DNA of 64,000 bases from Archegozetes longisetosus (GCA_018873245.2 JAEMBT020000005.1:6124001-6188000); one strand, 5' to 3'; shown: positions 49,880 through 62,553, counted from the first letter of the stretch. Translations and numbers: made by a program. Notes: a model not told the origin generated them from the sequence alone.

Positions 49880-52817
49880 TTTCCAGTTCTACTATTTATC
49901 TGATTGACTAAAAAACAACAATTTATTCAGTAACAGACTTAACGGTAAATATTTGTTAAGATGAATACGTTTAGTAACAACGGCAATCAATAAAAATGAT
50001 TGTTTCGTACTATTTATTGTTTACTTCAACACAATTAGTGATTCATTGACTTTAGAGTATCAGTCGATTCAATGACAACATAAGAGTCTTATACGACAGC
50101 TGACAGGAGAAGTCTATCAAAGTTTTGTATGAGCTTTACATTACTTAGCAACAAAAGCAATTCCAAAAAAATTTCTAATCACAACTATTTTTACGCTTTA
50201 AATGATTAAAACATATTAATCGACAAGTTTTCCAAATTAAAAATTTTTAGTGAATCTTTCAACATGAAAAATCACTGTTCTTATTAAAAACTCAATTTAA
50301 GTAATTTCAAGTTGACTTATTTTAATCCTTAAATCGGTTCAAAAGAGTTTTATCTGTTAACTGTTAGACTTGATATAATCTAGAGCCTCGATAAAACAAC
50401 TTCTCACAAATATTTTAAAAAGTTTTTTCTTGTTCAAAAAGCAAAAAATTTTGATGATTTAATTTCTCCACATATATAATTAAATTGTAAATTGAATTAT
50501 ATATAATTGTTCGATTTTAATACAATATTATGTTAAATATAGAAAATATATATTAAAACTTACACTAAAAAAATTCTGAATATCCATCATGATTAATCAA
50601 TTTATTCATAAAGGTGGTAATTTTTAAAATAGTAAAATGGAATAAATCAGAATACATCCTTATAGATCTTGTCAATTTGTGGGAAACAACTGAAAAATTA
50701 TCGTTATATGCTCGCTATATACAGTGAAATTACAAAGGCAACAAGGGAATGTTTCCCATCAGTTTGGATTTGGTTGTAATACGTTAAAACTTGAAACCAT
50801 TAGCCCGAATTACAGATAAAAATGAATTATTTTGTTTCCAAGTTGGTTATCTTTTCTAATACTCTATTTTCTTAATATATACAATGCTTGTCAACACGAC
50901 ATCCAATCAGTGTTAACCAATCCAGATGAAATACAATAAATTTAGGTGCAGAGGGGCTAGCAACTTCTTAATATATAGAGAAATTGTTGCAAACATAGCC
51001 CGGGTATTATTTAGACAAGTGTTAAGATATCTACTGACTTGTGAGCCAAAACTATTAATTATATTATACCTTAGGGTTAGTCAAGTAATCAAACATACTT
51101 TTCAACACATTTTGGATTAGCTTTAAATCATAATTTTGTTGTCTATTCGTTGTATATAAACCTTTGCATAAATTACCTGTTATTCAATGGATGAATAATT
51201 TCTTATCAACAGTTCGTTACTTTTTGGTCAGCGATAATATCGAAAACATAAGTTTAAATCAATTCGTATCTTTTTTATGTTATTGTCAACCCAATTTTAA
51301 TACATTGTTCATCTATAGATAACGTGACATATTTAACATTTAACATTTCGCACATCATACTAAAAACTGATGAATTCAATTTCTCTTAAATTACAGTGAA
51401 TTTGTTCTATGAATCAATATACTAACTCGGAATTGGTATTTTCTGTAAATTTTTGTTTTAGACAAAATATGCCTTAAAATGATAATTATTAAAGATTTTA
51501 AGTTTTCGGTCTGATTTGGGCTGTAATGTATTTGTATTCTTTAAAGTAATTGAGATAGGTTAGTCTTTAAGATACTTTGAAAGAATCTTATATACTTTAA
51601 AAAAGCTTTAGCTAGAAGTTTCACTTCTATTGTTATTGATATTGAAATTTAAATTTTTTTTATTAATATCAGTATTTAAGTGCTTTTGTAAATAATTATG
51701 AATTAACAATCCTCTCATACTTAGATTCAACAGGTTTAATATAAGAATTTAAATATTTTTTTACATTCATTATACACCATCAATACCATAATTTATTATA
51801 ACAATATTTAGTTTATAATTTATCTTATTTTTTTATTTATTATGTATCATGTCTTTTAAGGAGTCTTCTGAAGTATGTTGAAAATAGATTCAAAGATTAT
51901 TTTGAGTATAGTATCATTGAATTCGTCTCATCGACTACTTTCCAATGATATATGACTCAAAGGGGTCCTAGCAGATCCCATACCTTGGATATTTTTGACC
52001 TATAACTTTTGATTCTGTGGACCTATTTGATAGGGACCATGGGACAATTGTTCCTCAGGATAAGACCTTTCCATTGGTATATATGTTGATACATATCGGA
52101 CGTAGGCGGATCCTGTATGGATCTACCGACAAGTCCTTTTAGGCATAGAATATACCAAGTGAGATGAGAAATAGTTTGGACATGCCTGATTTAGGCTCAT
52201 GTAAAATCTTATTAAGAAGTAATGCTTTATAAAAAACTAATATTATCAAAGATACAATCAAGAAACAGAAAGTAACAAGTAAAGGTAGCAAACAAGGTAA
52301 AATAAGTATGATTACACAGCATTACATACACATTTAGTGGTTGTAAGTTGCGCCACATGATGTATGCAAAAGTTGATCCACAACGTTGTATTTAAAGAGA
52401 ATTATACAATGTGTTAGCTGTATTGTAATATAACAAGATTGCCAACCTGCATAAACACCATAATATTGATCATGCGTAGTGCTTTGGAAAGTTGTTTGTC
52501 ATCTGAATGGTGTTGATGTTGCACAACACAAACACAATAACAGACTTAACAAATTTCGATTTTATTACGAAAGGCAAAAGAAAGAGAGCAATTGATAGAA
52601 TCATTTAATTTCTAGAATTTGATCAAGTTTATTACGATTAATCATCATCATCCGTGTTTGTATTTTGAATTATTCGTTCATTGAATTGTTCAACTTTTTG
52701 CCTCTATCTCTTCGTTGGGGTACAAATAGAGTTTGACATTTATTGCATCAATAGATAAATAGCATTCTTGAGATACTAAGTGTCTCATCATATCTGTTTA
52801 AATATTTAATACACAGG
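49880..52817. other. Long intergenic region
   Basis: About 2.9 kb between elongin C (-) and the large unknown gene (+). No supported exon. A less AT-rich patch at about 51957-52142 has weakly matching inverted ends (AAAGGGGTCCTAGC-AGATCC against AAAAGGACTTGTCGG-TAGATCC in reverse complement) and may be an old fold-back element. The end of a non-coding first exon of the next gene is at 52816. Confidence 0.5.
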
Positions 52818-52927
52818 TAAGTTTAATTATATTTATATATTTAACATTATTTCATCATTTAATTAACTGAATCATGCTTAATCTCAAGAATCAAAGGATC
52901 AATAAGTTGATTGATTTTCATTTTTAG
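52817..52927 (+). other. Intron in the 5' UTR of the large unknown gene
   Basis: ACACAG|GTAAGT at 52816/52817 and TTTTTAG|CACTC at 52927/52928 frame a 111-nt intron just before ATG at 52946. Its presence argues that the gene is transcribed by its own promoter and is not a processed copy. Confidence 0.6.
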
Positions 52928-52945
52928 CACTCTAGATAACCCATC

Positions 52946-55900
52946 ATGGCCATCAATAATTTGCAGCTTGATATTAAATGCATTGATGGAAAAACAACAG
53001 GAGAGAAATATTCAATTATAAACAACATAACAAAGAAGGCACAGGAAAATCAATACAGCAAAGCAGAACTAGATTCACTTCTTAAATCTGAGATTTCAAA
53101 GGATAAGTTCAGTAAAATTGTGTACGTTAATTTAGTAAACTACACAAAGGATGCTGATATTGTTGTAAAACTACTAAAAAGTGAAGATGATCAACTTATT
53201 TCGAACACGATTAGCAAATGTTTCTTTTGGGCGATTAAGGAATATTCGCCAGACTTCTATGTATCCAATATATTTGTGTACATTTCTTATTCAAATCGGT
53301 TATGTCTGTTTGAAGCAATGGCCAAAAATTGTCAAGATGAAGAAAGGGCTCAAGTGTTTTATGAAGAATTTAAAAAGAGTTATGGATTGTCAACGGCAAA
53401 GATATTCTTATTATATTGTAGCTCATCTTTTGTCTTAGAGAATCTGAACCGTGGAATAGTTTTGACTTGTCAACAACTCAAAAAATTACTGCCCAAAAAA
53501 TCAAAATTCGTTTTAGAATACTTGAGAAAGTTGAGCGAGATGACTAAAGCAGATAAAAAAGTTACTCGTTCGGTAAAAACATCAAATTACGAAAGATTAA
53601 TTCGAGAGTTAATGGTTTTGAGCACAGATGGAACTATCGAATTAATCGAAGACAACAAGAAATTCTGTCCTGGCTTAGTGTTAGGAAGAAATCTTAGTAG
53701 ACGTTTTTTAAAGGCAGGAAAACAATTTGTAATTGGCGATCCAAAATATTACATAAATATTTTAAAGAAGTCTTCGATTTATAGATATCTGTCAAACGAA
53801 GAGTATGAAGTGTTTTACAAAGGACTATTTCCTGAAAAATATGATCCTGAACTAGAAGGAATTTTGTACGATCATTTGGATTACTATAAGAAAAATGACG
53901 ATAAATTGAAATTGTTGCTTAGTGCGTACAAAGGTGTATTTGGCGAAGAATTGTTAGATGATCCTGAGAATTTATCTCCAAAGGTGATGAGATTACTGGA
54001 CACAGAATCTAGAGTTAAGTTCGCGGAGAAAAGATTGCGAAGGGTGGAGATAAATATTTAGAACGTGATGAGTGGGTGTGCTACTTAACGTGCGATGTTT
54101 CAATACCTAAATTTATGGATGAAGTATATATAACACCAGAATCGCGCATAAGAGAGAAATATTTGGAATACATGCTCAAATCATGTGGAATAAACGACGA
54201 CATGTCGGCAACGCTCAACGTTTTAACTTACTTTAATCAACGTCACCGTAATGAGCTAAGAGAAGTAAGGTCTAGTTTTGTATATGCTATTACTCAAAAT
54301 ATTAATTTGGACAAGTTCGATGAAAAACACTGGGAACAAATCAATGAATTGTTTGATATAATATCACTTAACAAAGAGTTTTGTGTCCAATATTACCTGG
54401 AAACTCTCTTTACCACATCTATCAAGTACAACCTTAATAATAATCTTCCTATAACAAAATCTATTATAAATTATATAAAATGGAAAAATCAATTGAAATG
54501 GGGCGCAAAGTGGAACCTGTTCACTGAAAACCCAACTTTCGAGAAACTATGCCTTCGTTCATTTGGAGAACTGATACCCAAGACGTTACCAGATGATGTG
54601 TCCTATGAAAGATTGTCATTTCTTGAAGCGATAGCTTCATGGAATAAAAATCATCCAGATGACACAATGTCAATAATTGACTTTCCTTGGATGATAAAGG
54701 AGATTTCGTTATTTCTAGATGAAGTAGACGAAGACTACTATGAAATAGAAACTCTTATTTCAAATTTACAACATGATAAAAAGGCCGATGAATTTTTCGC
54801 CGACAAACTGGGACTGAGAAAAGTCAAACTAAGCAATTTAAAGACGATGATCAAGAAAGATCCAGAACTGGTCCGCAAACATATGAAAGAAATTTGTGAA
54901 GAAAGTCTGCATTTAAATAAGCAGAGACTGTATTTCATGCCATTGTTTAAAACGGGTAAACTGAAAGCTATACAAGGATTTGAAGAGTATATCAAAGATT
55001 ATTACTTACAAGTTGTGAACGATAAAACAAAGGAAAATAAGAAAAAGTCAGTGGCTTTGCGTCTTCTAGTGTATTTATTAGACCCAGAAGAATTTTTTTC
55101 AATAGCAAAACCGTACTATCCTGAAGATGGTCGAGCGCCCGTTGGTACCGAAAATGACGAATTAGTTTTCCATTTTCAGACGTCCATAGCCTATTGCCTA
55201 AAGCATTTTAAGGACCATCCAGAGACATTTAAAGTCCTAAAACGATTTTGTAACGGTGATTACTTAAAATTGACAGTTGGTTCCCTAAATAGTATATGCA
55301 CAAAAACAGCTTTCTACAAATCCATGGAATTCCTCAATTCTTGCATCGACACCCCTGTGTCATTCAAAAAGCACATCATTCGATTACAGTACCTTATAAG
55401 CGACAAAGCATACGTTACTGGGTATTTGAAAAAATTGTGGACTGTGGAGAAAAATCCATCTATCCTTCAGAACATTCTAAAATACATTTTCGACCTTTTT
55501 ACAGCTGAACCAGATGCCATGACTTGGTCTCTCATCAAGGGATGTATAGAAACTCTCAATTCTAAAGATAAATTCACGCTCAACACCATAATTAGCTTCA
55601 ATAGCATACCCGATGATTATTTCTCCGATTACATCGAGCTTTGTTGGGCTGCTGTAATCAAAATCGAGAAAGAGAGCGATTATAATTTGAATGACAAAAA
55701 GTTTTAATTCTCAGTGCTGTAAATGATTCGATTTCTTTAGTGTCACAGCAATTTGTGGAAAATCTTTTAACAGAAAACATTTTAAGAATTGACATGAAAA
55801 TGGATCTACAGTCCTCTTTCTGCAGTTTAGCAGCACGATATATTCACCATGGCGCAAGTAAACAAATTCAGGAGAAGCGCATTGACTTTATCACTTCGAA

Positions 55901-56477
55901 AATGAAAACTGCTTTTGAGTCATATTGGCACACTGTTGTAAATGACAAAGATTATAACACATTTTATCCCCTAAGAACGAGTATAAATGAACTTTTAGAG
56001 AATATATGCATGATATCCGTCCGTGAAACAGATACTTACAAAACGTCAGATTTCGTTCTCTCAGAACTTCAAGTCAAACTAAATGACGTGTTCGACCACC
56101 CGTCCATATTCTTTTATGAATCATATTTAATGCTTCAGCTAGCCCAAACTTTTAAACAATCTTATAATTTGACAGAGTTCGGTAAAAATATTCGTGAAAT
56201 ACTTGATAAGGAGATATTAATGAATGAAACGTTCATCATACCAGAGTTTGGTAAAATTTTACTATCATTCCTTCAGATAATTGAAAATGATAATAGAATA
56301 GAAGAAGTAGCTGATGGTTTGCTAAGTGAACCTTTACAGTCTGTTGGATGTGCTTTACTAGCTATTAACATTTTCCCTCTTCAGGAAATGCATAAAAAAG
56401 AGAATAAAAAATTGTTAGAACGAGTTATTAAGATAAATGACAGAAAAGTACAAATTCATTTAAACACTTTTAAATGA
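52946..56477 (+). CDS. Large unrecognised helical protein, coding part intronless
   Basis: I do not recognise this protein. Three consecutive frames (52946-about 54030, about 54031-55696, about 55698-56477) together would give about 1,177 residues with no intron. They are joined by two single-base frame slips, each in an A-run (54029-54032 and 55696-55700), where one A is missing. Sequence either side stays uniformly coding. The product is Lys/Glu/Leu/Tyr-rich, predicted mostly alpha-helical with regular helix pairs (HEAT-like look), with no signal peptide, membrane segment, catalytic motif or zinc site that I can see. Segments such as YLERDEWVCYLT, NQRHRNELREVRSSF and KVMRLLDTESRVKFAE look like a repeated scaffold. 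A 5' UTR intron (52817-52927) ends 18 bp before the start codon. It is either a live gene with assembly errors or a recent pseudogene. Confidence 0.7.
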
Positions 56478-57933
56478 TTTGTATAATTCTTTGTTTAATT
56501 AATTAAAGTTATATTATTAGATGATACATGAAGTCATCTAAGTTTCCAACGTGTATCTCATTATCTTTCTAAAGGAGTTCGCGGCATAAAAGTGTCATGT
56601 TAAAATATTTAAATCAAACATACATATTATATTATAGGATAGAAAATATATTGAATGGTATGAAAAAATGTTTATATAACAACAGGAAAATGGGTAATGT
56701 TACATTTTGTGATCAATACAAAAATTAGCATAACTTCATTATTATGCATGATAAATTAAAAATTCTTTTAGATTATTGTTTTAGACTAAGATATGCATAA
56801 TATGTGCAGAAATAACTAATTATAATTTGTAAAATAGTGATAAATTTTAACAAGTTTAAAAAATAATTTAAAAATTCACCTTAATACCAAAGTGTACCCA
56901 AAGTTTCTATTGTTGAAAAAGTTGTGTATTTTTATATAATTTAATAATTTAAAAAGAAAATTTTGGGTACCGCTTGGTATCATAGTTAAATATTTAAAAA
57001 TGTGAAATAACATGCAAAATTCTTTGGATTAAGGTAATTGTAACACGTAAAATATATTAGTTTTAATATTTTTCTAGTCTACCCAGGTCATTGGCCAGGA
57101 TATGTTGAAAGATTTTTTTCAAATATCATGGTGACAAGAGATATAACGTTTAGAATATTTAATTTTTAAATGACCATTGTACATTGACTGTTTTATATTT
57201 TTCAACAATTTTTATATTAACATGCACCATTTGTAACGCTTAACCATATCTTTAATTATTTTAATTAGAATTTTAAAAATCCTTATCCAGTGAAGTTCTT
57301 TAATAAAAACAATAAAACTATATCTCATGTGAATAGATGAAACAAGCTGCCTGTGTTAATTAATAACATCAGTACTCTATAAAATAAATATTTTATTCCA
57401 AGTAAATTATTCACCAATCATTAGAAACATAATATGCTATACCGATTACAATTTGTCAACAGATAACATCATTATCAACAATAATGTAACACTAGTATAT
57501 CGTTTGAAATGTATAAAATACTTTAAATAACATAAATGAAAAATCAATAAAGGGCAACAGAAATATTTTGAAATTTTAGGAAATGGCTAGTGAATGTCCT
57601 ATTTTACCTGTTAAGCATTTTAACACTAAGCAATACAAATCTAGTATACATTTAAATCATGTTACCAAAGCGAGGAAAGTTTATTACAAATAGATTTAAG
57701 GCAGGAAAGCCAATAAGCATTCGTTTGCTTGTGATTCTCTCATAGAAACTAAAAAGTTTAACCTTTAACTGAATTTCATCATTATTAAATTGCCATTGCA
57801 GTTTAACTATTGTCTTGTCCATTGAAAGTAGTTCTTTATTTAAACTTGCGATTAGAAGTATCACATAAAACACAAATGACAACATATAAGGATTCCAAGC
57901 ATGAATACAACAAACCATAATGTTGTTTTGACG
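56478..57933. other. Non-coding stretch
   Basis: 1.5 kb, very AT-rich, downstream of the large unknown gene. No exon or element recognised; an 88-codon minus-strand frame at 57652-57918 has no known motif. Confidence 0.5.
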
Positions 57934-58160
57934 TTAGGAACTATTACTAACATTAAGCCTGAGCTTGGAATTCAGAATTGTCAACCACTCTTCACGTCCG
58001 AGGGGGTTATAAGGTACAATCCAAGAGTAACTAATCCCATTTGTACCACCAAATAACATACAGTTGAATGAAATGGTTCGTACACCCTCACCTCGGTTTG
58101 TCTTTGATTCTAGGTAGGGATTCAAACCATCTGAGACCACTTAGAGGAAACCCTGAATCA
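57934..58160 (-). repeat. Possible tRNA-derived SINE fragment
   Basis: A patch clearly richer in GC than its surroundings. Read on the minus strand it begins with AGTGGTCTCAGATGG and GGTTTGAATCCC, which resemble the internal A-side and B-box of RNA polymerase III promoters, and continues for about 200 bp. The same patch is open for 68 codons on the minus strand with no recognisable domain. A SINE is my best guess, but an exon of an unknown gene remains possible. Confidence 0.3.
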
Positions 58161-58759
58161 ACAATATTCCTATTAATTTGTTTTTATTGCAAACTTCGAA
58201 CTGAGGAAAATAATGAAGAGTTTAGATTGAACATTAAGTATATAAATTCATTAGTTATTCGAGATTATCTCACCAAAAATATAATGAAATATATCTACTA
58301 ATCAAAGATTATAATAAATTTGAGTTCTGAGTCCAATGATACCACACTTGCTTGGCTTGCTGTGATAGTCAATGGAAGTAGCTCGTTCTAAATTCCCTAT
58401 ATATTGCATATGACTGACCTTGAGTACTAGAGTCTTGATTATAGTAACACCTAAAGCATCGAAGATATTTTGGTGTATACACACTCAGTATGGGATGTGT
58501 TAATCTATATTAAAGATAGTTTCGAAGAGACTTAAAGTACATTTTTGTTATTCATTATTATTCTTTAACATCTAAAGATATCAAGTTCTTCGAATCCTTA
58601 AAATTTAAATCTAAATATCATTTATGAATTTCAGTTTTCAAATGTCTTGATAGATAAGGTTTATTCACCATTCTTCCACATTCACATGTAACAGGTTTAA
58701 CATGTAAAGTATAGAATTCTTACAATCATTACAAACCCAAAATAATCCATCAATCCTAT

Positions 58760-60531
58760 ATTTATTATTACAATATTCAGTTAATAGGAAATCTTAATGA
58801 TAAACTTAATACAACATAATTTCCAAAACATGAAGATTTTAATGATAATCTTAAAAATAAAGGCGTAAAAAGAAAATATTATAGAAGATCTAAATTATGG
58901 AAACATTTTAAATGAAAAGTTTTAAAGAATTATATTTAACTTGTGATGTATTAATTTTAGCAGATTGTTTTGAATCATTTAGAAATCTATCATTAGAACA
59001 TTACGGTTTAGATACAGCTCATTATGTTTCTACTCCTGGTTTATCTTGGGATACAATGTTAAAATTTACTAAAAGTAGAATTAGAACTATTGACTGATAA
59101 AGATGGTACCCATGTTTATGGAAGGAATAAGAAGTGGATTATCTTGTATTATGAGAAGATATGTCAAGACTAATAATAAATACATGATAAATTATGATCC
59201 AGATAATGAGAAAATATATTTAATCCCGTTGATGCTAATAATTTATATGGTCGTGTTATGCAATTTAAATTACCATACAGATGATTTAAATGGTGTGATG
59301 AAAAAGAATTAGATTATTTAATGAAAAATATAATGAATCTATCTAATGATGATGATATTGGTTATACATTAAAAGTAGACTTAGAATATCCTAAACATTT
59401 ACATAAAAAAATATAATGATTATCCATTCTTTCCAATTCATAAAGAAATAAAATATGAGGATTTGTGTACATAACAAAAGAAGTTATTAAAAAAGAAAAA
59501 CTATAAATCTAAAAATTTAATTACAAGTTTAAGATAAAAAAGATTTGATATGTGATTATATAACATTAAAGCAAGCACTTGAACATGGATTAATATTTAA
59601 AAAGATTCATTGTGCTATCAAATATGAACAAAAGGCTTGGTTAAAGCCTTATATTGATAAGAATATGGAATTAAGACAAGCAAGTAAATCTGATTTAGAA
59701 AAAGATTTCTTTAAATTGATGAATAATGCTATTTATGGTAAAACTATTGAAAATGTATTAAAAAGACAAGATATTAACTTTTGCACAGATAAAAAGAAAG
59801 CATTAAGATATATCAAAAAGACTAACTTTAAAAGAGAAACCATATTTACTAATCATCTTGTAGTAGTTCATCTTAATAAAGTATAAATAAAATATAATAA
59901 ACCTATATATGCTGGATTTTGTGTATTAGAAATGTCAAAATATATTATGTATAATTTTGTTTGAAATTATTTGAAACCTAAATGGTGGAATGATGAAGCT
60001 GGGAGTGAAACTAATGAAGTTGGGAATCGAATAGAAATCATTCAAACTGATACTGATGGATTAATGTTAATGGTAAAAACTGAAGATTTCTATGAAGATA
60101 TTAAAGAAGATTTACATAAACATTTTGATACATCCAATTTTAAAAAGAAAAACATATTTGGTATAACACCTAAAAATAAAATGAAATTAGGTTGTTTTGA
60201 AACTGGAGAGTATAATGTACCTAAAATAGTTGGATTAAGATCTAAAATGTATTCATATCTTATTTGTAAAGCTTATAAAAGCTAAAAAATAATAAAACTA
60301 AAGAAAAGTGAAAAAGGTGTTCCATATCATATTAGTAAAAAACAAGATTTTAAATTATGGAAACAAGTTTTAAATAATAAAAAAGAATCATTTAATATGA
60401 TAAAATCAGAAAAACTCTGTGTTTATTCTATAAACCAAACAAAAATAGCTTTAAGTAATTTTGATGATTAAAGATATATTTTAGATGATGGTTATTCTAC
60501 TTTAGCTCATGGTCATTATTTAATAAACTAA
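58760..60531 (+). pseudogene. Decayed protein-primed DNA polymerase B (Polinton/adintovirus-type element)
   Basis: Pieces of a family-B viral-type polymerase lie in order but in changing frames: 58912-59097, 59103-59312, 59545-59886, 59971-60285, then a last piece to 60531. Recognisable are the exonuclease/linker region (LTCDVLILADCFESFR, YVSTPGLSWDTMLKF), the palm motif NNAIYGKTIENV, and the metal-binding motif TDTDGLML, in which G stands where S is usual. Then comes the C-terminal FVGLRSK-like IVGLRSKMYSY segment. Frameshifts near 59100, 59315-59545 and 59887-59970 and an in-frame stop at 60469 show that it is dead. Such polymerases belong to Polinton/Maverick transposons and adintoviruses (family knowledge). 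An old integrated copy is the simplest reading. Confidence 0.8.
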
Positions 60532-60755
60532 TAAATTTCAATATTTAAAATATATTTTTTACATATTTCACTCTTATAATCCCCCCCATTCTCTTTCAAA
60601 TAATTTAAATTTTTCACTCCTAAAAAGTAAATCATTGATATATTTTTAAAATTTTATTTTTTTCAATTTCATCACTACCAATATATTCATCAATATCATA
60701 ATTATCATCTTCATCTTTTTCCTTAAAAAATTCATTTAAAAGTATATTTTCAAAT
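60532..60755 (-). pseudogene. Part of a small acidic frame cut by the Merlin insertion
   Basis: On the minus strand, 60755-60632 is open and ends in a stop; it encodes an Asp/Glu-rich piece (FFKEKDEDDNYDIDEYIG). The same frame is open for a short distance on the far side of the Merlin element (62554 upward). The transposon therefore landed inside a short open frame of the virus-like element. The product is not recognised. Confidence 0.4.
60748..60755. repeat. Target-site duplication, left copy
   Basis: TTTCAAAT flanks the Merlin element on the left; the same 8-mer follows the right end at 62546-62553. Confidence 0.8.
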
Positions 60756-62545
60756 GGGGTTTCTTTAGGATTGCACCGGTTCCAGAAGATGGCGCCACTA
60801 CTTTGTTTTGATGGTTATAATCTAATATTTCATCAAACCAAATTTCATATGTCTGAGATTTTTGGTTCGAGACATATCGCTCTCAGAAAAAAGAATTTCC
60901 ATAGGAACCCATTATAAAAAAAGTTTGAAAAACCAATAAAATCCTATGGCAAGTGCTTGAAACCTAACCTAACCTAACCAAATTTTAAACTTTGGGCGGC
61001 CATAGCCGAGTCCGAAAAGCTGGCGTAGGTTTTCCAAAGTAGTACCGAATATTCGGTTGGACTTGAGACTTGGGTTCGTGGCTATAAAAGCTGAACCAAT
61101 TAACCTTGAATTAAATGTGTAATATTGCAAACCTAAACACCATTGCCACTTTAGCATTACCCGGTGGATACCACTTGGCGGAGGGGTTGGGTTTTATCAT
61201 CCACCTTGGCGAGTTTTGATAACGGGGGTTCCTTGCCCACCCCGATCCACAATGCCTTAGTGAGATGATTCAGAAACTTTGAATAGCCCCAATATTTCTG
61301 TGAATAAATCTGCGCCTCGACACTTCACGTCACGCTGCCAGAGATATTCACAGATGTGGTTACTCAAAGTTTCTTTCGGTACCCCACCTCGACATATGCG
61401 CTTCTTCAGCGCCCTCCATGATGACTCTATTTTCTGAGTGTTGGCCCAGGTTTCTGGGTCAACGAAGTGGTACGAGTGGTTCACTGTCAAATGCTGGAAT
61501 CCCTTTGCAGTGAGCCCACTATAAGATTTCCAGCAGTCCGTCATAACCGTCGTGCCCGGCAAAACATTCTCATCTATCAAAGTAAGCAATGTTTTGGCGT
61601 CACGACGGTTATTCGGACATGGTATCACTCTCAATTCTGAGGTGTGGACATCAACGATGCCCAGCACCCAGGTGTCCTGGATGCTACCGACCGGTATTGT
61701 GTTTTAGGTGGCCAATCATCGCCTCGTCCACTTCGACGACCGAGGTCGGGCCCCCCATCTTTGCAGACTTTGCAGATCTTTGCAGATCTCTCCAACTTGT
61801 CAGCCCAGTTGACACAAGCGTCACGGCATGTCTCGTACCAGTGGGCGATCGTTGTTGATGACAAATTCACATCGCCCAACTTGGCCTCTCTCATCGCGTC
61901 CTCATAAGAAAATCGATGAACGGAACAGTAAATGAGGGTGAGAATCTGCCCAAGTGGTATGTTCGCATTCGCAAATATTGTTCCGGACAGAAGAGAGACA
62001 TCCCTGTTACATTTATGACAGCGAAAGCTCTTGCTCTTAGTGGTGTCGCGAGCTCCCTTCGAAAGTGTCAGCGAAAGCTGACACTTCGTACAGGTGCGGG
62101 ATTCGGGTATGAGCCTGATCCCTTGACACCACTTTAAGCATTTCTCTTCGTCCTCTACAGGACATTCTCTGAAAATTCTTCTCAAATTATAAACACCTTC
62201 CATCGTTTGCAGATAGTTGATAATTGTGAAATGGTTCTGACTTATTGACTGATACTCAATTGTCATACCGAATGTTCTAAGTTGAATATCTCGGAAACTG
62301 TAAAAGATAGCAAAATTATTTCTTATATTTTTCGACACAGCGAGCTAAGCTACACAATAAATTAATGTTTTTTCAAATTTCCAAAATTTTGGCCAAAACC
62401 CTATGTTACACGTTTTCCGTATTATCTCAAGACACGCTCATTTCAGACTTTCGGTCCTAGCAAATAAAATGCTCCTCATGGTCCATATAGTCTGTAAAAA
62501 AAGTTTCATCAACATCTGAGACCGGTGCAATTCTAAAGAATAGCC
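60756..62545. mobile_element. Merlin DNA transposon
   Basis: A 1,790-bp unit bounded by exact 8-bp target duplications (TTTCAAAT) with inverted ends. The left TTCTTTAGGATTGCACCGGT (60761-60780) and the reverse complement of the right TTCTTTAGAATTGCACCGGT differ at one position, and the similarity reaches the GG at the outermost bases. An 8-9-bp duplication, GG-type ends and an IS1016/ISXO2-like transposase are the definition of the Merlin superfamily. The region 60856-61256 is non-coding; it contains four CCTAA units (about 60962-60980) and a tRNA-like A/B-box pair (TAGCCGAGT near 61010, GGGTTCGTGG near 61073). Its GC content is higher than that of the host, suggesting recent arrival. Confidence 0.85.
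61257..62338 (-). pseudogene. Merlin/IS1016-like transposase, two frameshifts
   Basis: DDE-type transposase. The N-terminal frame (62338-61631) has a zinc ribbon CTKC...FRCHKC and SGTIFANANIPLGQIL, then a helical region EDAMREAKLGDVNLSSTTIAHWY. The catalytic core continues in a second frame with VEVDEAMIGH (first D) and then a third with VLGIVDVHTSE, MTDCWKSYSGL (second D) and KIESSWRALKKRI (E), ending at 61257. Breaks: an extra base in the C-run 61751-61756 and another near 61690. Likely starts are 62266 or 62203. The three acidic residues are all still present, so the copy is only lightly damaged; homopolymer errors could explain at least the first break. Confidence 0.85.
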
Positions 62546-62553
62546 TTTCAAAT
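62546..62553. repeat. Target-site duplication, right copy
   Basis: TTTCAAAT, identical to 60748-60755. Confidence 0.8.

Noticed and set aside
58302..58484. 60-codon minus-strand frame
   Set aside because: Short, no motif, next to repeat-derived DNA.
60962..60980. CCTAA units suggesting a telomere
   Set aside because: Only four units, inside a transposon and flanked by unique sequence; a similar two-unit match at about 7128 shows that such runs occur by chance.
61010..61090. tRNA gene
   Set aside because: Box-like motifs are present, but I could not draw acceptor and anticodon stems, so it is not called as a tRNA.
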